Positions 35,385 to 47,128 of a stretch of DNA of 64,000 nucleotides are shown piece after piece. The position numbers were made by a program, and so were the translations under genes. The DNA lies in contig JASXTE010000002.1 in the NCBI GenBank assembly GCA_030280995.1, forward strand, positions 41,562,683-41,626,682. The letters run 5' to 3'. The stretch is from Hemileia vastatrix (lineage: Eukaryota; Basidiomycota; Pucciniomycetes; Pucciniales; Zaghouaniaceae). Under the pieces are notes generated by a model. That model saw only the letters and a program-made list of their open reading frames with translations, was not told the origin of the DNA and made no database searches. Positions within the stretch are counted from its first letter, which is position 1. Each line of letters opens with the position of its first letter.

Positions 35385-36059
35385 ATTGGGGAGCTTTCCT
35401 CAACAATTCTGTTGGTTATCTTCAAGTAAGTAAAATATTCAAAAAAGAGGCTACAAGTAAATAAAATCCCTATAGAAGTATTTGGATAATTACAACAGGT
35501 TGGGTCACGTATATAGTGATTTCACAAATAAAGCCCTGTTATATAATAAAATTGTGATATTGAATCAACAATTTTAACACTAATTTAACATATAATTGTT
35601 ATTAGTGGGTCTGTAAATAGACCAATTAAATTTGTGATCTTTGCAGATATAACTTTTTACCACTAATTTAACGTAAAATTTTTCTTAGTGGGAGTCTGTC
35701 AATAGACCAATTAAATTTGTGATCTTTGCAAATGATAACCAATTAAACTGATTAATTGTTTTCTTTTGACAGGACTCTTAATCCCTTTTTATTGGTTTGT
35801 AAAATTCATTTAATATTTAGAAAGAATCTTACTGACAAATTTTCTTTTCTCAATATAAAAACACGGCTACATATTGTAGATCAGTCAAATCAAGTGACCA
35901 CATAAAAGCATATTTGACTTTTGGCACTTCTAAATTCACTTCATACCTACAAGTAAGCAATAAAATTGTCTTCAGTGGTATTGATAAATACTGATAAAAC
36001 TCCATTTTGAAGTTTTAAAAATCTCATATTTCAATTCTTTGATTAAATTCCACATAAAA
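35385..36059 (+). other. Element B leader
   Basis: It starts with the PBS-like ATTGGGGAGCTTTCC. It contains a short direct duplication (about 35577-35660 and 35661-35745, sharing GACCAATTAAATTTGTGATC). No frame before the gag ATG at 36060. Confidence 0.6.
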
Positions 36060-37975
36060 ATGTGTGACAACAATGATATTGTGAGTAATAAGGCAAAACC
36101 TTATAGCTTAACACCTAGAGCTGAGAAACCTGGTACAAGAAATTCAAATGGAGGGCCAGGATTCCCCCATAAACACCTTCACTCCACAAATGTCTCTAGA
36201 GGAAAGGGAAAAAAATTTAAAACAGGTATCAATAAAGAAAACAAAAATACCTTACAAGAAAAAATTCACTCCCTCTCCACTCTACTAAACACCTTGACAA
36301 TAAGAGTAAAAAATATAGTGGACCAGATAAACAATCTGAAGAAAAGAGCAGCTCAGGGTTTCATAGAGGTCAATCAAGCTCTAGTAGAAATAAAGGCTCA
36401 ACTACCAACACTGGCACCCAAAAGTTCCTTAGCAAAACCTCCAGTCCAAGAGGAGGACCAAACAATTACCCTCAGAAAATGGAAGTGGGATTGATACGCC
36501 CAAAATTACAACAACCCTCAACAACAGGGCTCCAGCAGTCACCCTTACAGGGGAAAGCCAAGGAGAGGCAGGGGAAATGGAATAAGACCTTGGTAAGTCA
36601 TCCATCTTCTCAGGATCAATTATATAATCCTAACAATGAATTACTTATAGGTAATGAAATTGATAGAGATTTATTTAATATAATTGATAAGGATTTAAAA
36701 AATTATTCATTTGAAAATAACATGTTAAACTTGTCTTTAAATGAGGACAATGAACATAGTTTTATTGACCACCAGGAAAATGCTATTAATATAAAAATGG
36801 AACCAAATGAATGAAATATTGAACCTGATGATGAGTCTTCTGAATTGGTTACAGAAAAAATTGAATATTATCTTAAGAAAATCCAATGGAATCAAAAATA
36901 ATTAGTAAATTATTATTACGAATTGAAAAATTGGAAGAATTCTCTAGATAGTCAAACAATAATACAGAAAGTGTATGATTAAAAAAACCTCACACAATAA
37001 TTGAGTACAACAGCCAATAGGTTAAAAATTATTTAGAATAAAAATAATTTATTAATCAATGAAAACAACAGATTAAACTCTGAGATTAAAAATTTAGAAA
37101 ATAAATTGGAACATTCTCAGAATATTATGGCTACCATAGAGGGACGTGTAAAATAGTCTTTTTCAAATTTGAATGATACCTTAACTCATGTACCTGTAAT
37201 AAAAGATAGGTTACAAAGAGTAGAGATTGAAGTAGCTAACATATTAAAAAATATTGATAAAATAAAAGATAATACCTCTTATGTGGAAAGAGTACCAGTT
37301 TTTATGAAACACTCTGATGATAAACCAATGATTGAACATGAACATAGTGTCATGGGCTCTGAGAATATAAAATCAGTAAAAGATGAAATAAATGATCATC
37401 TTTCTAAAGTAAGTGAATTACTCAATATTCCTCAGGTTAGGGGAGCATAATTTAGCCAAAAGAACTGGCATAAGTTAGATCATTACCCTTCTCTTGAGGG
37501 GGATTCAAAATCTGATTGGCAACAATTCATTCAAGGAATTGATAACTTAAAATTTTCATACAAATTACCTTATGAAGAAATTACATCAAAATTAATATCT
37601 TTATTCACAGATGTGGCCTTATTATGGTTTGAATCTGTACTGAGTGAGGGAATTAACTACCCCTGGAATGAATGGAAGGCACCAATTGAAAGGCAACTTG
37701 GTAGCCCTAAATTCAGAATCACTCAACAAAGATTGTATGAAAGAGCCAGATTTAATCCAAATACTGGAGATAAACCCATGGTCTTTTTAATGAATTTAAT
37801 AAAAATCATGAAAGCTATGGATCCAAAATTGGATTATGATGAGTGGAAAGAGAAAATAATATACAAGTTGCCTATATCAGTTAGAGACATTATTGTAGCT
37901 AGAACTGAAACCATCATAGATACCTCTGGTCTCATTAATATATGCAATGAAATATTATTAAACCACAAATATTAA
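36060..37975 (+). pseudogene. Element B gag, broken by several stops
   Basis: An upstream frame (ATG 36060 to 36494) encodes a basic, coiled-coil-prone protein ending TLRKWKWD. A second frame starting at ATG 36479 (MEVGLIRPKL) overlaps it and continues as the gag proper. The continuation carries stops at 36812-36814 and several more up to 37450. From 37451 the capsid-type domain is readable: NWHKLDHYPSLEGDSKSDWQ, ALLWFESVL, WNEWKAPIERQLG, RITQQRLYERARF, YKLPISVRDIIVARTE. It ends TAA at 37973-37975, 63 bases before the pol frame, in the same phase. The domain aligns well with element A gag. Confidence 0.8.
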
Positions 37976-38038
37976 ACCAAGTATAATAATTACAAACAAA
38001 GTGTTGACGTAGTAAAACCTACTACAAGTAAGTTACCA

Positions 38039-39617
38039 TTGGAGAAGAAAAAACCTTCAGCTACCCTTGTCACAAAAAGACAAGAAAATAACACTTTTTA
38101 TAAATGTAATGAACCTTGGGTTAAGGGTCACACGTGTAAGAAAAGAATTAATGTTATTGAAACTTCACAAAATTCTGAACCAAGTAATGATGAAGATGAG
38201 AACGTGGAATCCAGTGAGGATTGTAAAAGTAACATCTCTTTCAGTGATGATGAACATGAGATATTTGTATTAGAACAGGATATTATGTTCCTGAATGATG
38301 CTATACCTCATACAGATACATCTTTAACTTCCATTGAAGAAGCTAAAATAATTAAAGATGTATCTCATGATACTTACAAAATAACACCTATCAGAGCACC
38401 TGTTATTATATGTGGAAGAGAAATGAATGCCATTCTTGACACTGGGGCTGCAGGTAGTGTAGTTTCTATTAATACATTAATGAAACTTGACAGTAAGTAT
38501 AAGGAAAAACTAGAACCTGTACAGACAAAGAGCTGGTGGGGTTTTGGTTCAGTTTTAAATCCAATTGGCAAATACAAAACTGCTGTATTCTTTAAGTATA
38601 GTAATGGATATGTAAGAGCAGTGTGTGAATTTTTTGTAATGGATAATAATAATTGCAGTGATTGGTTTATTATTGGAAATGACTTATTAACAAAATTTGG
38701 CATTAAACTAGATCCTGCAAACAGTTGCTTCACTATAGGTGTGAATAGTAAGAGAAAATTCACTATATTCCATTTCTCCTAGATAGAAACAACTGAAAGG
38801 TGGAAGAACCACCACTGAAGTGGTAGAATTGGACAATGAAATCCAAAAGGCCTCTTTCAGTCCTCAACTCTCAAAAATTGAAGAAGACAATATTTTGAGG
38901 TCAATCAAATCTTATCCTATGGCATTTGCCCATGGTTCAAATGAACTAGGATTGGTCAAAGACCATGGGATGAAAATATCTTTAAGTTGTAACTTGGATA
39001 ATATTCATGGAAGCTTGAAAAAGAAACCTTACCCAGAATCTCCTGCAAAAAGGAAAGATATTGAAGACAATATAAAAATGTTGTTGGAAATGGGTATTGT
39101 TGAAAAAGTAGACACAACACCTAAGTATTGTGTTATTTCACCAGTATTAATCTCTTATGAAAAAGATAAGGCCAGATTATGTGGTGATTATAGAGCTCTG
39201 AATACATACAATGCAGATGATATTTACCCTCTACCAAGGATAGCTTCTTTCCATGCTACCTTACAAGGAGAAAAATATATTTCCTGTCTGGATGGAAACA
39301 AAGGTTACCACCAGATTCCTGTGGAAAAGAATTATCAAAATTACTTATTAATAACCACACATATGGGAATATATAAGTATGTGAGAATGCTATTTGGCCC
39401 AAAGAATGTGCCTTCAGTCTTCCAAAAATTGATGGATAGTGTCTTTCATCAAGAAATGGTTGAAGGATGGATTTTAGTTTATATTGATGACATCATAGTG
39501 TTTTCAAAAACATATGATAAATATTTAAATCACCTGAAGAGAGTCTTTAAAAAGATGGATGAAATTAATATGACAATTGCAATAAAAAGAAATGTAATTT
39601 TGGATTTTAATCCTTGA
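38039..39617 (+). pseudogene. Element B pol, part 1: zinc knuckle, protease, reverse transcriptase
   Basis: The zinc knuckle reads CNEPWVKGHTC, with its first Cys replaced (FYKCNEPW; compare CYKCNKPW in A). The protease active site is LDTGAAGSVVS (about 38432). TAG at about 38780 interrupts the linker. The frame from 38820 has LKKKPYPESPAKRKDIEDNI, CGDYRALNTYNADDIYPLPR, ISCLDGNKGYHQIPVEKNYQ and an intact VYIDDIIVFSK box. A frameshift at about 39600 (ILDFNP versus the following LKLLGHVVSG) ends this part. The retained YxDD suggests the RT domain decayed late. Confidence 0.85.
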
Positions 39618-40434
39618 AATTACTTGGACATGTTGTATCTGGATTAAAAATTTGTGTTGACCAGAATAAGATGGCAGCAATTAAAAACATTGGCATACCT
39701 AAGAATTTAAAAAATGTTCAAAGTTTTTTGGGTATGTGTGGATATTATAGACAGTATATTAAAAACTACCAATCCATTACAGCTCCTTTAACAACATTAA
39801 TCAGGAAAAATGAGGCTTTCATTTGGAATAATGAAAGACAACATGCCTTTAATAAATGAAAGGAATGTTTAATGTCAGCTCCAATATTTGGACTGCCAGA
39901 TTTCACCCTACCTTTTATCTTGTACACTGATGCAAGCTTCACAGGGTTAGGTGTTGCTTTACAGTAAAAACAGGTAATAAATGGAAAATATCTGAAATAG
40001 TTATCTGTTATATATCCAGAACCTTAAGAAAGACAGAATTAAGGTATGGTGCTACACAACTGCAATGTTTAGCTGTGGTGTGGGCCTTGGAGAAACTTCA
40101 TTACTATCTGGAAGACCAGAATTTTGAGCTAATAACAGATTGCATTGCAGTAAAATAATTGCTAAACATGAAAAAACCTAATAGGCACATGTTTAGATAG
40201 CAACTAGCTGTACAAGAGTACAGAGGAAGAATGAAAATCACTCATAGAGCAGGAACATTGCATTATAATGTGGATTTATTATCCAGAAGTCCTTTGCCAA
40301 ATGATACTGACAACCCAGATTATGTACCTGAAAATGAGGTTATACATATATTTGGGATTTATATAGTGGATTTAGAGGAGTATTTTATGCAAACTATATT
40401 GGAAAATTATTTATCTGATAAAGATTTGACTTAA
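39614..40434 (+). pseudogene. Element B pol, part 2: RNase H region
   Basis: LLGHVVSGLKICVDQNK, FLGMCGYYRQYIKNY and FIWNNERQHAFNK precede a TGA. Then FILYTDASFTGLGVALQ, stops, CLAVVWALEKLHYYL and ITDCIAVK. TAG at the codon before QLAVQEYRG matches the position of TGA in element A. The tail includes HYNVDLLSRSPLPN. Confidence 0.8.
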
Positions 40435-41942
40435 CTATCTACCATTCTAAATGATCCAACTAATGCCTCCATGAGTGCACTAATTAAAACCTTACCTCCA
40501 AAGTATAGAAATGCATTGGAAAAAGGTAAACTATCAATTGAAGATGGATATATATATTACAGGAAAAAGCTAAGTAATGTAATAGTAATACCACCTTCTA
40601 TGAAAGAGTTAATGTTGAGTACTTGTCATGGTGACATCTTAGCTGGTCATTTTGATTTTAACAAAACATTAACCAGAGTTAAAAATACAGCCTGGTGGAT
40701 AAACATGAAAGAAGATGTATAAAAATACATTGAAACATGTGATTCTTGTCAGAAATCTAAAAGATTAACTGGGAAGAGAGCTGGGTTGTTACAACAAATA
40801 GAGCAGCCAAAAGCTCCATGGAAAATTAAAAACATGGATTTTGTCACTGGCTTTCCATTAGCAGGAAAAGAAAGTTTCAATTCTTTCTGGGTAATTGTGG
40901 ATATATTAACCAAAATGTGTAAATTTATTCCTACCCATAAAGAGGTATCTGCAAAAGACTTGGCATTACTATGGTGGACTCAAATAATGAATACTGCTGG
41001 GTTCCCCAAAGCCATAATCTCTTATAGAGACCTTAAATTTACTTCAGAGTTCTTGACATCTTTGATGTAAGTATCAGGTTGTCAATTGAAATTGTCTACA
41101 GCACACCATCCACAAACTGATGGCTTAGCTGAAAGAATGATACAAACTCTTGAAGACATTATCAGAAGATATTGTGCCTTTGGATTAGAATACAAAGACA
41201 ATGAGAAATTCACACATGACTGGGTAACATTAATTCCTGGACTTGAATTTGCTTATAACATCACAACTCATTCTGTAACAGTGAAGAAACCATTTTAACT
41301 CTGGCTGGAATACGTACCAAATACCCCAGTAAATCATTTAAATAAATTACCAAGGTTGGATATACACCCTTGTACTAAATCCTTTATTCATATGCAACAA
41401 ATGTGTAGAAAACATGCAGAATAATGCATTCAAAAAGTATTTGAATATGAAAAGAAAGGGTGGATAAATCTCATAAAGAATTTGAATTCAAAAAAGGAGA
41501 TGAAGTCCTAATTTCAACACTACATTTTAACTTACAAGGTAAAATTAAATTGAAGGATCCCTTTGTAGGTCCTTTTTTAGTAGTCAAAATGATTGGTAAT
41601 AATGCATTGGAATTCATATTATATGCCCCATATGATAGGAAACATCCAGTTTTCCCTTTCTCATTATTGAAACCTTACCATGCAAATGATCCTGATTTAT
41701 TTCCAAAAAGAAGGGGAAGGCCTAAAAAGCAACCTGAAGAAATTGTGGAAAAAGAAGAGATTGAAAAAATACTCAAGGAAAGAATCCTTACAAAGGAGAA
41801 AGGAACTGAGTATTTATTAAGATTTAAGGGGAAATCAAATGAATTTGATAAATGGATACCGAAAAAGAAATTTCAAATTTATCCTCTCTTCTTAAAAAAT
41901 TTAAACAGAAATAAATTTCTGTTCAACAAGCTGAGGGGTTAA
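40435..41942 (+). pseudogene. Element B pol, part 3: integrase and chromodomain
   Basis: The HHCC zinc-binding part is CHGDILAGHF...TCDSCQKSK, interrupted by a TAA near 40720. The catalytic core has MDFVTGFPLAG (first Asp) and ISYRDLKFTS, where the second catalytic Asp is replaced by Tyr (about 41021-41023). It also has [18 protein letters not shown] with the Glu retained. Further stops occur at about 41067, 41296 and 41423. The C-terminal frame 41460-41942 carries DEVLISTLHFNLQGKIKLKD, HPVFPFSLLKPY, RRGRPKKQ and the chromodomain-like EIEKILKERILTKEKGTEYL...W. The missing Asp would abolish integration. Confidence 0.85.
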
Positions 41943-42094
41943 AAAACCAGTACTCATAATATTTTATTATTTTTTATTTCTTTAAAGAATAATCTTTAAT
42001 CCTACAGAATTAATCTGAATACCTGAAAAATTACATATAAATAAAGAAAATGTATAAATTATCATTTTTTTATTGTTTTTTTTGGGTGGGAAAG

Positions 42095-43579
42095 GGTCAG
42101 CCTGTATATCCCCTGAACTGAGTAAAAAGTAAATATAAGTTATGTTAAACACATGAACTATAAATGGGAACAATAAATGAGAGTACACAAACAGTATACA
42201 TAAGTAAAATTTTGATAATACACAAAAAATGACATTATAACACCTTATATACACACATATATCCACCTTTTATAAGTCTTATGTACTTAATATTAAGTTA
42301 GAATATGTTAGGGTAACCTTAAGAACCTTAATTTTAAGACTACATAATTTCTAAGTATACTTAAAGCTGTTCTTTTCATTGTTTTATGCAAAAAACTAGA
42401 AATGTGCTTTATTTCACTTAAAAGTTGATTATATGCGCTATAAATTTAAGAATATTTAAAATGAGCTTTGACAGTTCAATTTTTCTCATTTAGGACTATT
42501 GATTTGGCTACTTAAATGCATAAAAATAAGACTTTTCAAATTTGGTGTTTTTTATGCCAGAAATGGCTTCTGTGTACTGGCCACATACTGCCTGCATTTT
42601 TCCTGTGTGAATAGCTTCATTTTTAGCAAAGTTAGCCTTTTCAAACTATAATTACCCCACATACTATGCCCACTTTGGGGAAACACACTAAAATAGGCGA
42701 CAGGCGCTTATTTAGTGTCCTAGCTTAATTAATAATGCATTGACCCTCTTTATATGCACTAATTTCATTAATAACCTCACGATTGGCGCCTTATTTCACT
42801 ACCATGCTTAAATTTGCCTAAAATTAGTCTAGGATTTACCCGTGCTAGCGCCTGCCAAGGACTGCATGTAGTTATCCCACATCTCACACCCTTTTTTGGG
42901 TTTCTAGGTGGTTTCTCAGTCAATTTTGGTCATTTTTGAATGGGAATTTCACGTAGTATAATGTCAGGATTAGAACCATCATTTCTACAGTGAATCCCCT
43001 ATATTATTAAGCTCTTATTAGCCTTAATTTTCATTCTTTAGTCTTTTATATTGATGTATAATACGCATATACTCTCTTTTTTACTTATTCTTTAATTTTG
43101 ATGGATTTTTCCTATTATTCCAGGATTTTGGTGGTAGTTACTTTTCTAATTATGTTATGGGTCACTAGGCATGTTTATGTGCATGTCTAATTTTTTGGAT
43201 GGAGGCGTCATTAACTGTGTATTGGACTGGTAAATCAAGGGATTCATTGGGGAGCTCAATGTGTATAAAAGGAGGAGGTTTTGGGTCTTGTTTCCTACAT
43301 TCTTTATAATTACAATTTAAACATATAGCCAATACATATCAATAGTACTTATAAAGTCTTTGAATAGTTTCTGAATGTATTAAATGTATTTTTCTACCAA
43401 CTATAAAGATTGTAAGCCATATATAATTAGTGAGATTAGAATTACTGAGACCCTAATATTGAGCTATATTTTAATACTTATTGGATTTGTACTACAGTAT
43501 TCATATAGGACCATTAAATCTTCTAGACAACTGACCATTCAAGCTAGTTTACATTTTTGTACTTGACCTCAGCCTGACA
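42095..43579 (+). repeat. 3' LTR of element B
   Basis: 1485 bp. The first base is G instead of T (GGTCAGCC); the end is intact (CAGCCTGACA). The TATA box TATAAAAGGAGG is at about 43264. It is about 4-5 percent different from the 5' LTR by eye. Confidence 0.9.
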
Positions 43580-43584
43580 GTCAG

Positions 43585-43715
43585 TTACCTAGTTATATCT
43601 TCAAATCACTTTGTTGAATTAATCCTCTGTGCTTCAAAGTTGTAAATTCCCTCTTCCTGTAATCTCACTTACTTTGGGATCACCCTCAACCCTGTGTGTA
43701 GGTTGTCCGGTGAGA
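43585..43715 (+). mobile_element. C-family LTR fragment, opposite orientation, right piece
   Basis: Continuation of 33778-33890 across element B. It runs to GTTGTCCGGTGAGACA, the complement of the C LTR start (TGTCACCGGAC) with one extra base. Confidence 0.75.
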
Positions 43716-44640
43716 CACGGTCACGGACTTTCTAGCAAGCCCGCCCCCCATATTGCATGGTGATTGTGTCAGAAAAATTATTAAACAAGTTAAAACACTA
43801 TATTTAATAAATTAGTAATTTTTTACTCTTAAAATAAATTCTTGTTTGATTTAAATTGATTATTGCACTAATAAAATAGGTTAAAAAAATTATTCACTCA
43901 TGTTTTATACTAAATTAATTAATTACACTATTAAAATAATATGATTTTGGTGTTTCACTTAAGTTGGTTACTACTTAAATAATTTTAAAACCTGTTTTAA
44001 ATTATAGTAATTAATCTCTTATGTTTTAAACTAATTTGATGTCTTACCTAATTTTAATAAAATTTTTGGGTTTAAATTGGTGGATAAATGGGTTCTTACT
44101 CATCTTTCTTAGTTACTTGTGTCAGATTTACCCTTCAATTTAATTACACTTATTTTTTAACTTGTTTTACCTTACTACTACGTTTTATATACATTCTTGT
44201 AGCGCTTCAGAGAGCCCCTTACTTATATGAAGGCCTTTGGTAACCCCCTGTATTGTCATAAATTATACTACTTACAATGCTTTACTTTAATTTTATATAA
44301 ATATAACATATATCTTTTATTTTATTTTATTGTGGCGGTTTTTTCTCTAAAATTTAAACACTCTATATATTACTAAACGTTGTATTAAGAGTATTTAATA
44401 TTAGTTATTGTTTCTTAAGCAGAGAGAAATTAAATTTACTTACTATAATCCCTTAAAATCCTTCAGTGTCATTACTTTCAGTAGTGTCTAATAGATGTTA
44501 TACTTGATGTCATTACTTTAATTTTAATTTCCTTCATCCCCCTATCCTTTTTATCACTATCCTATATCCCCTTTCTTCTTCTTCCTTGCTTCATCTCTTT
44601 TTTATTACTTCTAGACTCCTAGAAAATATTTTGCAACCCA
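43716..44640 (+). mobile_element. Fragment of an A-type LTR
   Basis: After a GC-rich junction (43730-43760), GTGTCAGAAAAATTATTAAA parallels the middle of the element A LTR (10126). The order of shared blocks continues through a CTTCAGAGAGCCCCTTAC region to the pyrimidine-rich tail (CCCTTTCTTCTTCTTCC, about 44570). It is diverged and lacks the LTR start. No frame. Confidence 0.55.
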
Positions 44641-45254
44641 CAGACAAAAGTTAAATTTTATGAGAACAAAAAAATCTTATACATTATTAGGGGGTGCCAA
44701 ACATGGAAAATGTGGGAACAAATTAAATTCATTTCACAAAAAAATAGGAGTCTCATCTATAGTAGTTCATCAAAAGAAGGATATTTAACAGTAAAAGTCA
44801 CTGAATAAGCGCTTTGTATTGATAATAAAGTTCAAGATTGTTGTAAAACACATTGTAACAGAGGAGGAGCCTGTACTGAGCCATTGAGAACGCAGGAAGT
44901 ACCAAACATGTTTCTACCTTGAAGTAGAAAAAAACTAAAACTAAAAACTAAAGAGATACTTACAAGAAAATCAAATCACAGGTCAGTGGGGGATAGGAAA
45001 TTGTGATCCAGAGATGAAAGTGGTGAGGTCCAGTGGGTTGAATGAGGGCAGTTAAAAGAAACATTACACAAAATCTAAAGATGAGATCAGTCACACAACA
45101 TGCAAATAGTGGGTGATTACAAAAACTATTATTCTAATTTTGAATTCTTGGTTCTTCCTTTCCAAAAAACTCAAAAAATAGGTCTTAAGTCCTTGAGACA
45201 ATGATTTTTTTAAACAGAGATGAAACCTGTAAAAGGGGTTTTTTTGTAATCCTT
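44641..45254. other. Unassigned spacer left of element C
   Basis: No gene or repeat end recognised. It contains a GGGGGTGCCAAACATGG block and purine-rich stretches. Confidence 0.3.
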
Positions 45255-45259
45255 TGTAG

Positions 45260-46071
45260 TGTCACCGGACAATCTAAGCACAAGGTTGAGGGTGTTCCTG
45301 GAAGTGAGATAAGGAGAGAAGTGTAGAAACTTCTTCAAAGCACAGAGGAAATGTTCAAGGAAGTGATTCAAAGATGACTTGAAAGAAGAGCTACTGCTTC
45401 GAGATATGTTTGATAAGAATGCTAATATAATTTAAAGGTAATATTAATATTCTTAATATCTCACAAATGGTTGGAAACTCAATAATCAAAGATTTAGGAT
45501 TTAGAAATGATTACTTAGAAAAAATAAGGAAAGATACAATAATAATGATTTAACCTGAAGCTTTACCACTATTAACTATATATACTTTTTATAATTTAAT
45601 TCTAAAGAATGTCAAACCAAAATCCAACCCTTTTATATCCTTTACTCCTCCTTGCATTGACCTCATACCCATCCCTCATTCCGCACACCACAGACCACCA
45701 AAATTACACCTGTTACACCTGGACCCTCCTCACTAACATCTGTTAACCCTTTAATCCTCCACTAACCATTCCGTCCATGCTCACTACCCCTTTTTAATAA
45801 CCCACAGATACTTTAATAAACCTTTTTAGTGGAATATTACATTTACTATTGCACTGTGCGTTGCTTATTGAGGAAAAGACTAAGACACACTATTAAGAGA
45901 TTGACTAATTTAGATTTAGAGTTTTGACTAGCGCGGTTGAATAGTTATTACACAAAGGAAAGTTGCAGTTGCTATGTAGAATTGCTTTCTGCGCTTTGAG
46001 TATGGATTTAGACCTCTGTATTTTTTATTTAATGAGCTGCTTTTGCCTTGAGTGTCACGTGGCGCCTGACA
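45260..46071 (-). repeat. 3' LTR of element C (left copy)
   Basis: TGTCACCGGACAATC...GGCGCCTGACA. The minus-strand TATA box is the complement of TTTTATATCC near 45630. It is very similar to the right copy. Confidence 0.9.
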
Positions 46072-46079
46072 GATGCCCG

Positions 46080-46092
46080 GGTATAAAAATGC
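46080..46092 (+). promoter_or_regulatory. TATA-type core promoter of the antisense gene
   Basis: GGGTATAAAAATGCG lies only ~10 bases past the LTR end and 85-90 bases before the ATG at 46170, a good distance for a fungal TATA promoter. It reads away from the LTR, opposite to the LTR's own promoter. Confidence 0.55.
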
Positions 46093-46169
46093 GAGCTCCG
46101 TTGAGAGTGAGAAATACTTTCCCACACTAATTTCTCTCCCTCTTGCTTTTAATTATTTTATACTTTATT

Positions 46170-47128
46170 ATGTCAACTTGTCCTACCCCAACTCCCACGC
46201 CTCCACACCCTAAAGCAGATGGTGGAAACATTACCCGACAGTATTCTCAAGCATGCACAGCCGGCAAATTAATGGAGTTCTTCTGCGTTGAAAGCACGGA
46301 GACAAGAGGTCCTCACCAGAAATGCGAGTTTTGCCACTGGAGACGGGTGACGTGTGATGCCTTGTCGAAAAATGCGGACATCAAGCGTCAATTTATGAAA
46401 ACCAAATATTGGGTAATACCAAAGACCAAAGAGGTGGTCGAAAATATTTTGGATGTATCAGTCGGGGACAATCAGTCGGTGGGAGAGACTGAAGAGGAGG
46501 TTGAAGATACTGTGGCAATCTGGGTAGCCCAGGACAGAAAAAAAAACGAGGGGTTGAAGAAGAGGTAGATGTATTAGTTGAAGAGGATGAGGATGAAGTC
46601 CCTATTTCGAGACAGACGCTGAAGAAGCGGCGGATGGTCATTGAGGATGACGAAGAGGAGAAGGAAGTGATGGCGGAAGTCGCCCCAAAGTTATTCTTAG
46701 AAGCTTACCCATTGTTCGAAGTAAGTTTTTTCTTCTTTTATTTTAAAAAATTTTGTTACTGATGACCTATTTTTTAGAATTCAGATGTCATTGCGGAAGC
46801 TCCAATTGTGGAAGCTTCACCATTGCTGCCAGTTGAGCCAAATCAACCAGTGGTTGATTTGAGGGAGAACAACAAAGAGACTCTTGACCAGGTATGGTCG
46901 AAGAAACCTCGCCAAGGTCGACAAACTAGATTCATCAAAGATTTAAGCGGTGAGGTCAATAAGATTTTGGATGCTTCCTCCTTCAACGTGGCCAAAGAAT
47001 TACTAGAAATTGTGGAAGTGGTACCAGTAGTAGATGAGGAAGTATTTGAGAAATGTAGGAAGGAAATAAGAGTGGTTTTGGAGAAAATGAATAAGTTGGT
47101 TTGGGAGAAAATACAGGAGAAAATTTGA
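46170..47128 (+). CDS. Antisense two-exon gene inside element C, Cys-motif and acidic-coiled protein
   Basis: ATG at 46170 follows a TATA box and an untranslated leader. Exon 1 encodes a Pro/Thr-rich start, then CEFCHWRRVTC with an upstream Cys (EFFCVES), a possible zinc-binding patch. A highly acidic region with a basic KKRRMV stretch and LFLEAYPLFE follow. A run of nine A (46538-46546) carries a one-base frameshift; the acidic region is read in the next frame after it. A 57-base GT-AG intron (46721-46777) precedes exon 2 (46778-47128), which has a Val/Pro-rich stretch, KKPRQGRQTRFIKDLSG and a C-terminal helical part (VNKILDASSFNVAKELLEIV). The gene resembles 60844-61402 in element H in motif order and intron position. 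GC content and Lys/Glu codon use differ from the surrounding pol. Function is unknown; the Cys patch suggests nucleic-acid or protein binding. The A-run difference could be a sequencing error. Confidence 0.65.

Larger units (their letters stand above)
33891..43579 (+). mobile_element. Ty3/Gypsy chromovirus-like element B, 9.7 kb
   Basis: Flanked by the 5-bp duplication GTCAG (33886-33890, 43580-43584). 5' LTR 33891-35384, PBS-like ATTGGGGAGCTTTCC, gag 36060-37975, pol 38039-41942, purine tract GGGTGGGAAAG (about 42084-42094), 3' LTR 42095-43579. The proteins are clearly related to element A in every domain, but the LTRs are different, so A and B are sister families. Stop codons in gag and pol make it non-autonomous. 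Confidence 0.92.

Noticed and set aside
25538..41070. RIP as the sole cause of stops in elements A and B
   Set aside because: Several stops need transversions (TAT to TAA at 25538, AAA to TAA near 40720, TTA to TGA near 39857), so C-to-T mutation cannot explain all of them.
676..41942. Alternative genetic code in which TAA, TAG or TGA is read through
   Set aside because: All three codons appear internally, at positions where relatives have different amino acids, and they also end frames normally. Pseudogene decay is simpler.
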